A stretch of 7,227 bases of DNA from JASFQI01 sp050115555. Lineage in GTDB: Bacteria > Desulfobacterota > DSM-4660 > Desulfatiglandales > HGW-15. The notes beneath the pieces were generated by a model. The model had not been told where the DNA came from, made no database searches, and saw only the letters and a program-made list of their open reading frames with translations. Shown piece by piece: positions 1-5,485 of this stretch. Where the stretch lies: contig JASFQI010000254.1 in assembly GCA_050115555.1 (NCBI GenBank), forward strand, positions 1-7,227. The letters run 5' to 3'. Numbering within the stretch: position 1 is the stretch's first letter; each line of letters starts with the position of its first letter. Made by a program: the position numbers and the translations under genes.

Positions 1-1689
1 CCCTTTGTAGAAGGGAATGTCCTTTGTCTTTGCCCCTTCCAGCTTCTCTGCGGCCACAAGCGATCGCCAGAGCAGCAGCCATCCGATTATCGTGTCCCCC
101 ATTGCGTAGAGGAACGGTGTGGCGTGGGCAAAGGCCACCTTGTAGTCCGGAGACATGGCGGTCTTCCCCAGTTGCATCGCGGTTTGAGCCAGCCGGTTTG
201 CGACGGACTCCACCTTGCCCGCAAGCTCCTTGAGGTCATCCACGCCTTTTGTTCGCGCAACCGTCTTCTGCATTTCGCCCAGGAGATGCATGAACACGGT
301 TCCGTTCTGTCTGCCCAGTTTTCGCACCAGGAGATCCATGGCCTGGATACCGCTGGTGCCCTCAAAGATGGTGGCGACTTTGCAATCCCTCGCATACTGC
401 TCTGCAAGATAGTCTCTGGTGTACCCTGCTCCGCCGAAGACCTGAACGGATTGGATGCAGATCTCATGCCCCCTTACGCCATTGTAGTCTTTGATGATGG
501 GGGTGAACATGTCGAAGAGGTCCGAGTAGAGCCGGCGCTCGTCCTCGGCCTCTGCCAGCTCTGACCTGGTTTTGCAGCAGACGGCATAGTGATAGAGGCT
601 GTGCATCCCATCCACATGGGATTTCATCCAGAGGAGGTTTCTACGCACATCCGGATGACGAATGAGCGGTACGGAAGGGGCGCTTGCCTCTTTGAGTTGG
701 GCCAGGTCTCTCCCCTGGACCCGCTTTTTCGCGTAATCCAGGGCCAGCAGATAGGACGCGGAAGCGCATGCCAGCGCCTGTAACCCAACGCCCATGCGGG
801 CACGATTGATCATGTTGAACATGATCCTCATTCCCTTGCGCTCTTCTCCCAGAAGAAACCCGTTGCATTCCCCTTTGGCACCAAGGGACATGCTGCACGT
901 GGCGCTGGCATGAATCCCGTGCTTTTCTTCCACGCCTTCGCAGCGGATGTCGTTCCGCTCCCCCAGACTGCCGTCCGGATTCACGAAAAACTTGGGAACG
1001 ATGAAAATCGAGATTCCCGCCGTCCCCGGAGGGTCCCCCTCTATGCGCGCCAGCACCGGATGAATGATGTTTTCCACGAGGTCGTGCTCACCATTGGTAA
1101 TGAAAATTTTATTCCCAAAGAGAGAAAACGTCCCATCGTCTTTTCTCACGGCCCTGGTGGTCAAGGCGCCCACATCGGATCCCGCCTCAGGCTCCGTGAG
1201 CAGCATGGTCCCCCCCCACTCGCCTGTAACCAGCCTTTTGACATAGGTGTCCCTCTGCTCCTCAGTGCCGTACTTCTGGATCATTTCTGCCGTGGCGGTG
1301 CCCAGGACCCCGTAGGCGAAGAGCGACCAGTTCGCAGCACCGAAATACTCCATGGCCGCATGGGCAACCATAGGGGGAGCGCCCTGACCGCCAATCTCCT
1401 CGGGTATGTCAATGTGATGCCAGCCCCCTTCCCGCAAAAGGGCATGTACCCGGTGGAAGCTCTCCGGCACAAAAACCATGTCATTTTCGTACCGAACGCC
1501 TTCTCTATCCCCCTCTGCCAGGGTTGGAAGCAGTTCATTGATCGCCAGAGTCCGGGCCTCCGAAAGGATCATGTCGCACATCTTCCGGTCATACCCCCCG
1601 TAGAGGTCGGATTTCAGGGTTTGTTCTCCCTCCATCTGCTCCCAGATCACGAAATCAAGATCCCGTCTGTCGATTAATTGCTGTGCCAT
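1..1689 (-). CDS. Acyl-CoA dehydrogenase, long DmdC/FadE5-like type (C-terminus cut by window edge)
   Basis: This is an FAD flavoenzyme that would oxidise an acyl-CoA thioester to the 2,3-enoyl-CoA and pass electrons to ETF, in the cytoplasm. 563 codons are open to the window edge; the family is usually about 600 residues, so roughly 35-40 are missing. Seen: the middle-domain motif MLLTEPEAGSDVG (162-174), ITNGEHD (197-203), and FGGAGYTRDYLAEQ (from 418) followed by IFEGTSGIQ. E443 lies 20 residues after Y423, the same spacing as the catalytic Glu376 of medium-chain acyl-CoA dehydrogenase. After about residue 455 comes the helical C-terminal domain found in the 3-methylmercaptopropionyl-CoA dehydrogenase (DmdC) and FadE5 group. 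The ATG at 1689 is preceded by GAGGAG 9 nt upstream; an in-frame GTG directly before it is an alternative start. The substrate cannot be told from sequence. No ETF, thiolase or hydratase gene is visible nearby. Confidence 0.95.
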   Translation of the reverse strand, partial: MAQQLIDRRDLDFVIWEQMEGEQTLKSDLYGGYDRKMCDMILSEARTLAINELLPTLAEGDREGVRYENDMVFVPESFHRVHALLREGGWHHIDIPEEIGGQGAPPMVAHAAMEYFGAANWSLFAYGVLGTATAEMIQKYGTEEQRDTYVKRLVTGEWGGTMLLTEPEAGSDVGALTTRAVRKDDGTFSLFGNKIFITNGEHDLVENIIHPVLARIEGDPPGTAGISIFIVPKFFVNPDGSLGERNDIRCEGVEEKHGIHASATCSMSLGAKGECNGFLLGEERKGMRIMFNMINRARMGVGLQALACASASYLLALDYAKKRVQGRDLAQLKEASAPSVPLIRHPDVRRNLLWMKSHVDGMHSLYHYAVCCKTRSELAEAEDERRLYSDLFDMFTPIIKDYNGVRGHEICIQSVQVFGGAGYTRDYLAEQYARDCKVATIFEGTSGIQAMDLLVRKLGRQNGTVFMHLLGEMQKTVARTKGVDDLKELAGKVESVANRLAQTAMQLGKTAMSPDYKVAFAHATPFLYAMGDTIIGWLLLWRSLVAAEKLEGAKTKDIPFYKG

Positions 1690-1734
1690 CACGAATATCT
1701 CCTCATCATTTGAATATGAAAAGAGAATAAACGA

Positions 1735-1752
1735 TTCCCCACTTCAGGGGAA
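1735..1752. repeat. Short inverted repeat upstream of the acyl-CoA dehydrogenase
   Basis: TTCCCC and GGGGAA are perfect 6-bp arms around a 6-nt loop, 46-63 nt upstream of the dehydrogenase start. A second weak pair, CCCGG/CCGGG, lies at 1759-1779. They could be a 5' leader hairpin or an operator. No T-run follows on the minus strand, so this is not an intrinsic terminator. I found no convincing -35/-10 pair for the dehydrogenase. Confidence 0.3.
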
Positions 1753-2006
1753 ACCAGGCCCGGCAAACAGATAACCGGGTTCTGCGTCATTGGTTTTCAT
1801 TCTTGCTCGGCGCTGGATTTAGAAAAGCCGCATCTCAGGATAGGATCTTCGAAGAAAGCTGGAGGGGTTCAGACGGATCTGTCGAGCAGGGAAAACCATA
1901 CCACGGGGAAAGACAAAATGGAATTCAATTTGGGTAAAGTCACCTTTTCGAACCCCTGTAAGCTACACGGAATTCCTTGGAAAGACACAGTATGTACTTG
2001 AAAAGG
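1753..2006. other. Non-coding stretch, nothing assignable
   Basis: Apart from the small CCCGG/CCGGG pair at 1759-1779, I see no ORF with a ribosome binding site, no RNA gene and no strong hairpin. It presumably contains the promoter of the acyl-CoA dehydrogenase. Confidence 0.5.
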
Positions 2007-2107
2007 GACGGTCTTGCAAAAAGCCGTGGCCGAGAGATTTGCCCCTGGCGATTCCAAGGCCTTACAGCGTAGCCAACAGCGGTCGTACGAGTTTCTGCAA
2101 GACCGTC
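2007..2107. repeat. 101-bp repeat, copy 1, with terminal inverted repeats (MITE-like)
   Basis: The ends form a 16-bp inverted repeat with one mismatch: 2007-2022 begins GACGGTCTTGCA and 2092-2107 ends TGCAAGACCGTC. The interior is shared with a second copy of exactly the same length and orientation at 2718-2818. By-eye alignment gives about 80 of 101 identical positions without a gap. The best-conserved core reads GCGATTCCAAGG, then TTACAGCG, then AGCCAACAGCGGTCGT. The short ORFs across it are only translations of the repeat. It could be a non-autonomous transposable element, a REP-like element or a structured RNA. No clear target-site duplication is visible. Confidence 0.75.
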
Positions 2108-2159
2108 TAACATTCATTAAAACCCGCTTTTACCGTTAAAACACCCCTTGTGGGCCGGG

Positions 2160-2231
2160 CGTAGGGCGGCATTTTATATGCCGCCGCAAGGTCTTCGATA
2201 AGCACGGCGGGGTGTAAAACCCCGCCCTACG
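2160..2231. repeat. REP-like double palindrome (two hairpins inside an outer inverted repeat)
   Basis: An outer perfect 10-bp inverted repeat, CGTAGGGCGG (2160-2169) and CCGCCCTACG (2222-2231), encloses two small hairpins. The first has GGCGGCAT/ATGCCGCC arms around a 5-nt loop (2165-2185). The second has GGCGGGGT/ACCCCGCC arms around a 5-nt loop (2206-2226). Two opposed palindromic units of this kind match the layout of bacterial REP/BIME elements, which RAYT (Y1) transposases can mobilise. No such transposase is in the window. Confidence 0.75.
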
Positions 2232-2257
2232 AAAACCCCTGCTTTCATCCGCGGGGG

Positions 2258-2281
2258 TGATCCGAAGCGCAACACGGATCA
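2258..2281. repeat. Short hairpin at the 3' end of the zinc-ribbon ORF
   Basis: TGATCCG (2258-2264) and CGGATCA (2275-2281) are perfect 7-bp arms around a 10-nt loop. The right arm contains the stop codon of the minus-strand ORF ending at 2279. No T-tract follows on the minus strand, so it may stabilise a 3' end but is not a standard intrinsic terminator. Confidence 0.4.
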
Positions 2282-2482
2282 TGAACGTTTTGGTGAAAAA
2301 TACATCTTCTGGCAGGCCTGGCACAAACCAGAGACCTCATATTCTATTCGATACTTATAACTACTGAAGCCTGCTGCCTTTTGACCGCATGAGATACACG
2401 TATGAGATGACTTGGCTGCCGCATGCCTGGCAGCCCGATCCGGTTTGGACATCAATTGTATCAAGCAGGATGTTTTGCTCAT
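2279..2482 (-). CDS. Small zinc-ribbon protein (67 aa), function unknown
   Basis: Two CxxC knuckles (C29/C32 and C54/C57) are separated by 21 residues that include RIEYEVSGLCQACQ. An aromatic/basic-EY-x-SGLCQxCQ arrangement resembles a class of small conserved zinc-ribbon hypothetical proteins; that comparison is from memory. The ATG at 2482 has AGGGG about 7 nt upstream. A second Met at residue 11 is a possible alternative start. The first 25 residues are basic and probably disordered. The gene sits alone between repeats, and an intrinsic terminator lies about 30 nt upstream on the same strand, which leaves little room for a promoter. It may be weakly expressed or a relict of mobile DNA. A DNA/RNA-binding or protein-contact role is possible but not shown. 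Confidence 0.55.
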   Translation of the reverse strand: MSKTSCLIQLMSKPDRAARHAAAKSSHTCISCGQKAAGFSSYKYRIEYEVSGLCQACQKMYFSPKRS

Positions 2483-2512
2483 AAAGCGCCCCTATAACTG
2501 TTTGGAATGATT

Positions 2513-2550
2513 AAAAACCCGAAGAAAGAGAAAAAACGTTTTGCTTCGGG
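2513..2550 (-). terminator. Intrinsic terminator, minus strand
   Basis: Read on the minus strand, CCCGAAG and CTTCGGG (2544-2550 and 2518-2524) form a 7-bp stem, followed directly by TTTTTAA (from 2517 down). The inner loop is A/T rich. On the plus strand no T-run follows, so it works in one direction. No minus-strand gene ends just before it. It may stop read-through from the 3189-5485 unit or from the IS remnant, and it insulates the zinc-ribbon ORF. Confidence 0.6.
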
Positions 2551-2717
2551 CTTCCTGATACCGACAGGTCAGCGAAGGCCCCCACCCTTACTGCTAACCC
2601 CTGGTCAGTTCATTCCCTAGCTCGATAATATTCAATCAGGATGAATTCCAAATGAGAAGTAGGTGCATTTTGCACTCAATGGATCCACCTGGAAGGTGGT
2701 GCCCATCTGAAAAGGAG
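2551..2717. other. Non-coding spacer with two small hairpins
   Basis: GTGCA/TGCAC arms (2663-2675) and CCACCT/AGGTGG arms with a 3-nt loop (2685-2699) are visible. The GGTGCATTTTGCAC segment is reminiscent of the repeated ends of some IS21-family elements, but I cannot confirm this. No gene is supported here. Confidence 0.35.
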
Positions 2718-2818
2718 GATGGAGTTGCTAAGGGCCGTGGCCATGAGAACTGCCCCTAGCGATTCCAAGGAGTTACAGCGCAGCCAACAGCGGTCGTGTA
2801 GGTTTTTTCGAGACCGTC
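2718..2818. repeat. 101-bp repeat, copy 2 (degenerate left end)
   Basis: Same length and orientation as 2007-2107 and about 79% identical by eye. The core blocks GCGATTCCAAGG and AGCCAACAGCGGTCGT are intact. The right end still reads GAGACCGTC, but the matching left arm is degraded (GATGGAGTTG instead of GACGGTCTTG), so the terminal inverted repeat is largely lost. A TGAAAAGG octamer lies just upstream of both copies, so the homology may extend a little to the left. Confidence 0.7.
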
Positions 2819-2892
2819 GAAAGGAGAATCTTCTTCTTATCGGAGGTGGGTTACGTGGAGCTGCAAACAGGATAGGAATAGTGAAACAATTT

Positions 2893-3045
2893 CCGGAATT
2901 GAAAACTGTACCACCCTGCCCCTGATTTTGCTTGTTCTCGGTGTCGAATCCCTCTTGCTTGGAGCGAAGCCGTTGCTTGCCCCTGGTATGCTCCTTGAGC
3001 CTGTAGCTGCGGCCTTTGATGTGGATCGCTGTAAAAAGAAAAACC
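2893..3045 (-). pseudogene. Possible istB remnant, IS21-family helper ATPase C-terminus
   Basis: On the minus strand from 3033 down, one frame reads TAIHIKGRSYRLKEH and then a basic tail. This resembles the C-terminal end of IS21 IstB proteins, which close with a hydrophobic strand and a G-x-SYRLKE motif. Just upstream, similarity would continue in another frame (LLGRFFF), implying a frameshift near 3040. The stretch 2893-2915, which reads GGTGGTACAGTTTTCAATTC on the minus strand, resembles IS21 terminal repeat sequence. No Walker motifs or istA are present. I base this on remembered family motifs, and chance resemblance is possible. Confidence 0.35.
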
Positions 3046-3109
3046 TTCCGAGCAGTTCGCCCTCTGGAGACGAAAGATTGCGGGTCACACTGGAGCCACA
3101 GGTGTTGAA

Positions 3110-3145
3110 GGGGAGAGGGACCGGAGACATATCGCCCCTCTCCCC
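3110..3145. repeat. Strong 10-bp stem-loop downstream of the TupA-like gene
   Basis: GGGGAGAGGG (3110-3119) and CCCTCTCCCC (3136-3145) are perfect arms around a 16-nt loop, 44-79 nt past the stop of the minus-strand gene ending at 3189. It could end or protect that transcript, although only TT, not a T-tract, follows. It may equally be part of the decayed insertion sequence next to it. Confidence 0.5.
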
Positions 3146-3188
3146 ACCTTTCCTTCAGTAGTACATGATCAAGTGAACGATTTGATTT

Positions 3189-4055
3189 TCAATGGTCGTA
3201 CTGTTTCGCATACTCCGCGTCGTTGTACATGGCTGCGCCATAACGATCCACACCGTAATTCCGGATCATTTCCTGTCCCTCTTCCGAGGCCACGAACGCA
3301 ATGAAATCCGCCGCATAGGATTGACCCTCGGTCGCACCCTCGGGTTGGCACAGGGCGTGGTAGGTGTTGATCAGCATGGGGTCGCCCCGAAAGAGGACGG
3401 CCAGGTTCTCCAGGCCCTGCTTCCCAGCGACCCACGTGCTGCTGTCTGTCATGAAGTATCCCTTCTCCGCATTCGCCCTCTTGAGGGTGGCCATCATGAA
3501 ATCCTTCGTGACCTTGTACCAATCACCCGACGGTTCGATACCCGCCTTTCCCCACACGGCCAGCTCCTTCTTATGGGTGCCGGAGTTATCCCCCCTGGAG
3601 AAGAAAGGGGCCTTGGCCTGCGCAATCCGGGCGTAGGCATCGGCAGCGCTCTTCGCCCCCTGAATGCCTGCCGGGTCGTCCTTGGGGCCCACGATGTAGA
3701 ACTCGTTGGAGCCGATCAGGGTCCGCTCAGTCGCCCACCCTTCCTGCACCGCCTGCTTTTCAGCGGCCGGTGCGTGCACCATGACCATGTCCACCTCTTT
3801 GGCCTTGAGCAGCTTTAAAGAGGCGCCGGATCCGGCCTTTTTCCAGCACATGGAGGTGCCATGCTTCTCGTTAAAGGCGTTTGCAAGGACCTCGAGCAAT
3901 CCCAATTCCCCGGGGCTCCCCGTGGCAAGTCTGAAGACGTTGGAACCGCTCCCGTAAACGGCCTTGCAGTTGCCCGCAGAAAAGGCCGGAGAAGCCAGAA
4001 AAAGAGAAAGAATGCCTAAAAGGACCCATGACCTGAATCTCATCATTTGTTTCAT
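3189..4055 (-). CDS. TupA-like extracytoplasmic tungstate/oxyanion-binding protein
   Basis: A 288-residue periplasmic binding protein of the TupA family, which delivers tungstate to the TupBC ABC transporter. Residues 1-27 are a Sec signal peptide (basic start, WVLLGILSLFLA core, cleavage after AFSA); there is no lipobox. Family landmarks in order are LATGSPGELGLLEVL (43-57), VHAPAAEK (93-100), FYIVGPKDDPAGIQG (119-133) and SRGDNSGTH (153-161), the anion-binding block. The first loop reads ATGS where TupA proteins usually have TTTS, so ligand preference may differ. The ATG at 4055 has AAGGAGG 8 nt upstream; the Met codons at 4 and 5 are too far from it. It lies 61 bp behind the FmdE-like gene and is probably cotranscribed. 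No TupB or TupC follows, so it either shares a distant transporter or acts as a sensor or scavenger. Confidence 0.85.
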   Translation of the reverse strand: MKQMMRFRSWVLLGILSLFLASPAFSAGNCKAVYGSGSNVFRLATGSPGELGLLEVLANAFNEKHGTSMCWKKAGSGASLKLLKAKEVDMVMVHAPAAEKQAVQEGWATERTLIGSNEFYIVGPKDDPAGIQGAKSAADAYARIAQAKAPFFSRGDNSGTHKKELAVWGKAGIEPSGDWYKVTKDFMMATLKRANAEKGYFMTDSSTWVAGKQGLENLAVLFRGDPMLINTYHALCQPEGATEGQSYAADFIAFVASEEGQEMIRNYGVDRYGAAMYNDAEYAKQYDH

Positions 4056-4116
4056 TGCCGTGCCCTCCTTATTCAGAAAAAATGGCCATCGAGGTCACTG
4101 AATCCATCAGCGACAC

Positions 4117-5205
4117 CTACTCCTGTTTTTCGGGATGGGGTAAAAATTCAGCCCACTTGGCCTTCTGATCCAAGCGGGGGACCCACAGAGGCTCACAATG
4201 AGGATATTCCCACTTATAGCCAGGCACGCGCTTGATCTGGAAGCTCTCCTCCAGGGGGTGTTTGAACACCTCGCGCAGGTGCCGGTACTGAAGCCATGTG
4301 AATTCCTCTCGTACCTTCTTCGGAGTGATCGTGGGTTTCTGGCCCTCAGGCAGGTACTTCAGGTTGTCCTTGATGTCCCGGAGTCGCTGCAAGAGCTCGG
4401 GACGATCATACTCCCAGCCCCTCTTGCAGTCATTCAGCCGGTCAGCCGGCGTTTCCGGTTCGTGTTTCCATGCAGACCACTTCTTGTAAGGAAGAGGATT
4501 TGCTTTGTTGGGAGAACCGAATATCTTGACGGCATTCCAGGACTGGACCCCGTCTTTCCAGCAGCCCATCCAGGTCTCTTCCGTGTCTATCCTCTGGATG
4601 ACAACGGCATGACCAAGACTGCGATCTACGTTCAGCGTCCCGTAGCGCATCCGGCCGCCTGTGACATAGGCGATCGAATCAATAATACACGGAGACTGCC
4701 CGCCGATCCCTCTCAGTATGGTTCTATCCACGACCCCGTCAGGAAACATCTTGTCGCAGATCAGCCGGCAGATCGCCGCTGTGTAGTAAAGGGCCTCGCA
4801 AGAGTGGCCGTGAAAGCGAATGATATCCTTCATCCCAAAGGTCAGCGTGTATTTGAAATATTGACCTGCGGTCCCCTCGGTGTAAATGGTTTGAAATTCG
4901 GGCAAGTAGGGGCATTCCTCCATGAGCGGGGCATAAAAGGTCGGGGTCCTGTCCGTGGTGTCCGCTCCCCGATAAATGAATTTGGGTGGATGATCGAATG
5001 ATTTCCAATCCTTCCGGTAGTCTTTTTCGAGTGCTTCGTAATGCTTCTGTTTTTTTTCCCAGTAGGCCTTAATCACAGCCTCTTCTTCCTTTTCCCCTGC
5101 ACGCGCGTTTGTTGCGGCCGCGCCGATTGCCAATGCACCGGCCGCCAGTGAGGCGGTGCCGGTCTTCTTGATAAAATCCCTGCGATTCATCTTTTTGGCT
5201 TCCAC
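4117..5205 (-). CDS. Tat-exported FmdE-domain protein
   Basis: 362 residues. A twin-arginine signal (RRDFIKK at 8-14, Ala/Gly-rich core, ARA cleavage at 34-36) predicts folded export. An FmdE domain spans about 120-210: FHGHSC (131-136), GGQSPCIID (168-176, C173 and D176), a glycine turn VTGG, then RYGTLNV and GHAVVI. Classical FmdE has HGHxCPG; here Pro-Gly is replaced by Glu-Ala (137-138), and the usual C-terminal zinc ribbon is absent. Instead there is a long Trp/Tyr/Lys/Pro-rich tail (210-362). FmdE is named from tungsten/molybdenum formylmethanofuran dehydrogenase operons, and related proteins bind metal through the HGH and Cys residues. No formylmethanofuran pathway gene is here. The start is the GTG at 5205, since AAGGAGG lies 7 nt upstream; the ATG at codon 6 is 22 nt from it. 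The next gene is TupA-like, suggesting periplasmic handling of tungstate/molybdate (inference). Confidence 0.88.
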   Translation of the reverse strand: MEAKKMNRRDFIKKTGTASLAAGALAIGAAATNARAGEKEEEAVIKAYWEKKQKHYEALEKDYRKDWKSFDHPPKFIYRGADTTDRTPTFYAPLMEECPYLPEFQTIYTEGTAGQYFKYTLTFGMKDIIRFHGHSCEALYYTAAICRLICDKMFPDGVVDRTILRGIGGQSPCIIDSIAYVTGGRMRYGTLNVDRSLGHAVVIQRIDTEETWMGCWKDGVQSWNAVKIFGSPNKANPLPYKKWSAWKHEPETPADRLNDCKRGWEYDRPELLQRLRDIKDNLKYLPEGQKPTITPKKVREEFTWLQYRHLREVFKHPLEESFQIKRVPGYKWEYPHCEPLWVPRLDQKAKWAEFLPHPEKQE

Positions 5206-5212
5206 CTGCTAT

Positions 5213-5219
5213 CCTCCTT
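5213..5219 (-). promoter_or_regulatory. Ribosome binding site deciding a GTG start
   Basis: A full AAGGAGG on the minus strand lies 7 nt before the GTG at 5205. It favours that start over the ATG at 5190. Confidence 0.8.
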
Positions 5220-5263
5220 GGTTGTAGGAATCAAAAAACTGAGTGAATCACGCCATTGTCTGC

Positions 5264-5283
5264 TTGTGTCAAAAAAGACATAA
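5264..5283. promoter_or_regulatory. Operator-like dyad, copy A
   Basis: TTGTGTC-N6-GACATAA, a 20-bp imperfect palindrome (6 of 7 positions symmetric). It is 18/20 identical to copy B 202 bp away. It lies 59-78 bp upstream of the FmdE-like start and contains a TTGACA hexamer on the minus strand (5272-5267), but no good -10 follows at 16-18 bp. I infer a regulator site in an auxiliary position, perhaps for looping with copy B. Confidence 0.6.
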
Positions 5284-5291
5284 TTCAGGCC

Positions 5292-5317
5292 AAAAAAAAT
5301 CACCTAGCTTACTGGTG
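5292..5317 (-). terminator. Attenuator-like hairpin and T-tract after the small ORF
   Basis: On the minus strand CACC (5317-5314) pairs with GGTG (5304-5301); an inner AG/CT pair with one bulge can extend the stem. One A and then eight T follow (5299-5292). The stem is weak, so it would be a partial terminator at best. It overlaps the last codons and the TAA of the 35-codon ORF, so a ribosome ending there would hide the 5' arm. It sits between that ORF and the FmdE-like gene. Confidence 0.4.
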
Positions 5318-5416
5318 TTCAAACCATTTTTCAGGTTTGACGCCCAGCACATGGAAAGGGTTGAACAGTCCGAGATTGACATCAGCAAGAACTCCCCCAA
5401 AAAGCCTTTCTTCCAT
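5309..5416 (-). CDS. Small ORF, 35 aa, first cistron upstream of the FmdE-like gene
   Basis: An ATG at 5416 opens a 35-codon frame ending TAA at 5309. GAGGA lies 8 nt upstream, and an in-frame TAG five codons before the ATG fixes the start region. The peptide begins MEERLFGG, has a hydrophobic middle (VLADVNLGLFNPFHVLGV) and ends in a charged tail with KWFEH. I do not recognise it. It has no Cys, and the hydrophobic part is broken by Asp, Asn and Pro, so it is not a clear membrane helix. A promoter lies 30-58 nt upstream of the ATG, and the FmdE-like gene starts 103 nt downstream. It could be a leader peptide, a small partner of the exported proteins, or chance. Confidence 0.5.
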   Translation of the reverse strand: MEERLFGGVLADVNLGLFNPFHVLGVKPEKWFEHQ

Positions 5417-5445
5417 GGGCCCAATCCTCTATCGGACCGAGCGAC

Positions 5446-5474
5446 ATACTAAAGGCCTCAAAATATTGTGTCAA
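5446..5474 (-). promoter_or_regulatory. Sigma70-type promoter for the small ORF / FmdE-like / TupA-like unit
   Basis: A perfect -35 TTGACA (5474-5469), a 17-bp spacer and -10 TAGTAT (5451-5446, 4 of 6 consensus) on the minus strand. Transcription would start near 5439, just ahead of the ribosome binding site of the 35-codon ORF. The -35 box lies inside dyad copy B, so a bound regulator would be expected to block polymerase. Confidence 0.6.
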
Positions 5475-5485
5475 GAATGACATAA
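5466..5485. promoter_or_regulatory. Operator-like dyad, copy B, overlapping the -35 box
   Basis: TTGTGTCAAGAATGACATAA, a dyad of TTGTGTC and GACATAA half-sites with a 6-nt spacer. Copy A has the same half-sites and differs only in the spacer (2 of 20 positions). Half-sites of this size and spacing suit a dimeric helix-turn-helix regulator. A tungstate-responsive or CRP/FNR-type protein is conceivable, but the regulator is unknown. Confidence 0.6.

Noticed and set aside
124..1677. Long plus-strand ORFs (124-564 and 910-1677)
   Set aside because: They lie antisense to the acyl-CoA dehydrogenase frame, which is open for 563 codons with all family motifs. Their translations look like nothing known.
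2101..2113. GTCTAAC next to repeat copy 1 as an integron attC-like site
   Set aside because: Only one RYYYAAC-type heptamer is present, without the partner sites or an integron integrase.
2837..3161. ORFs of 97 (minus) and 77 (plus) codons
   Set aside because: They overlap each other and a hairpin and lack ribosome binding sites. A possible IstB tail lies in a different minus-strand frame.
3192..5001. Plus-strand ORFs of 208 and 267 codons
   Set aside because: Antisense shadows of the TupA-like and FmdE-like genes, both of which have clear signal peptides, motifs and ribosome binding sites.
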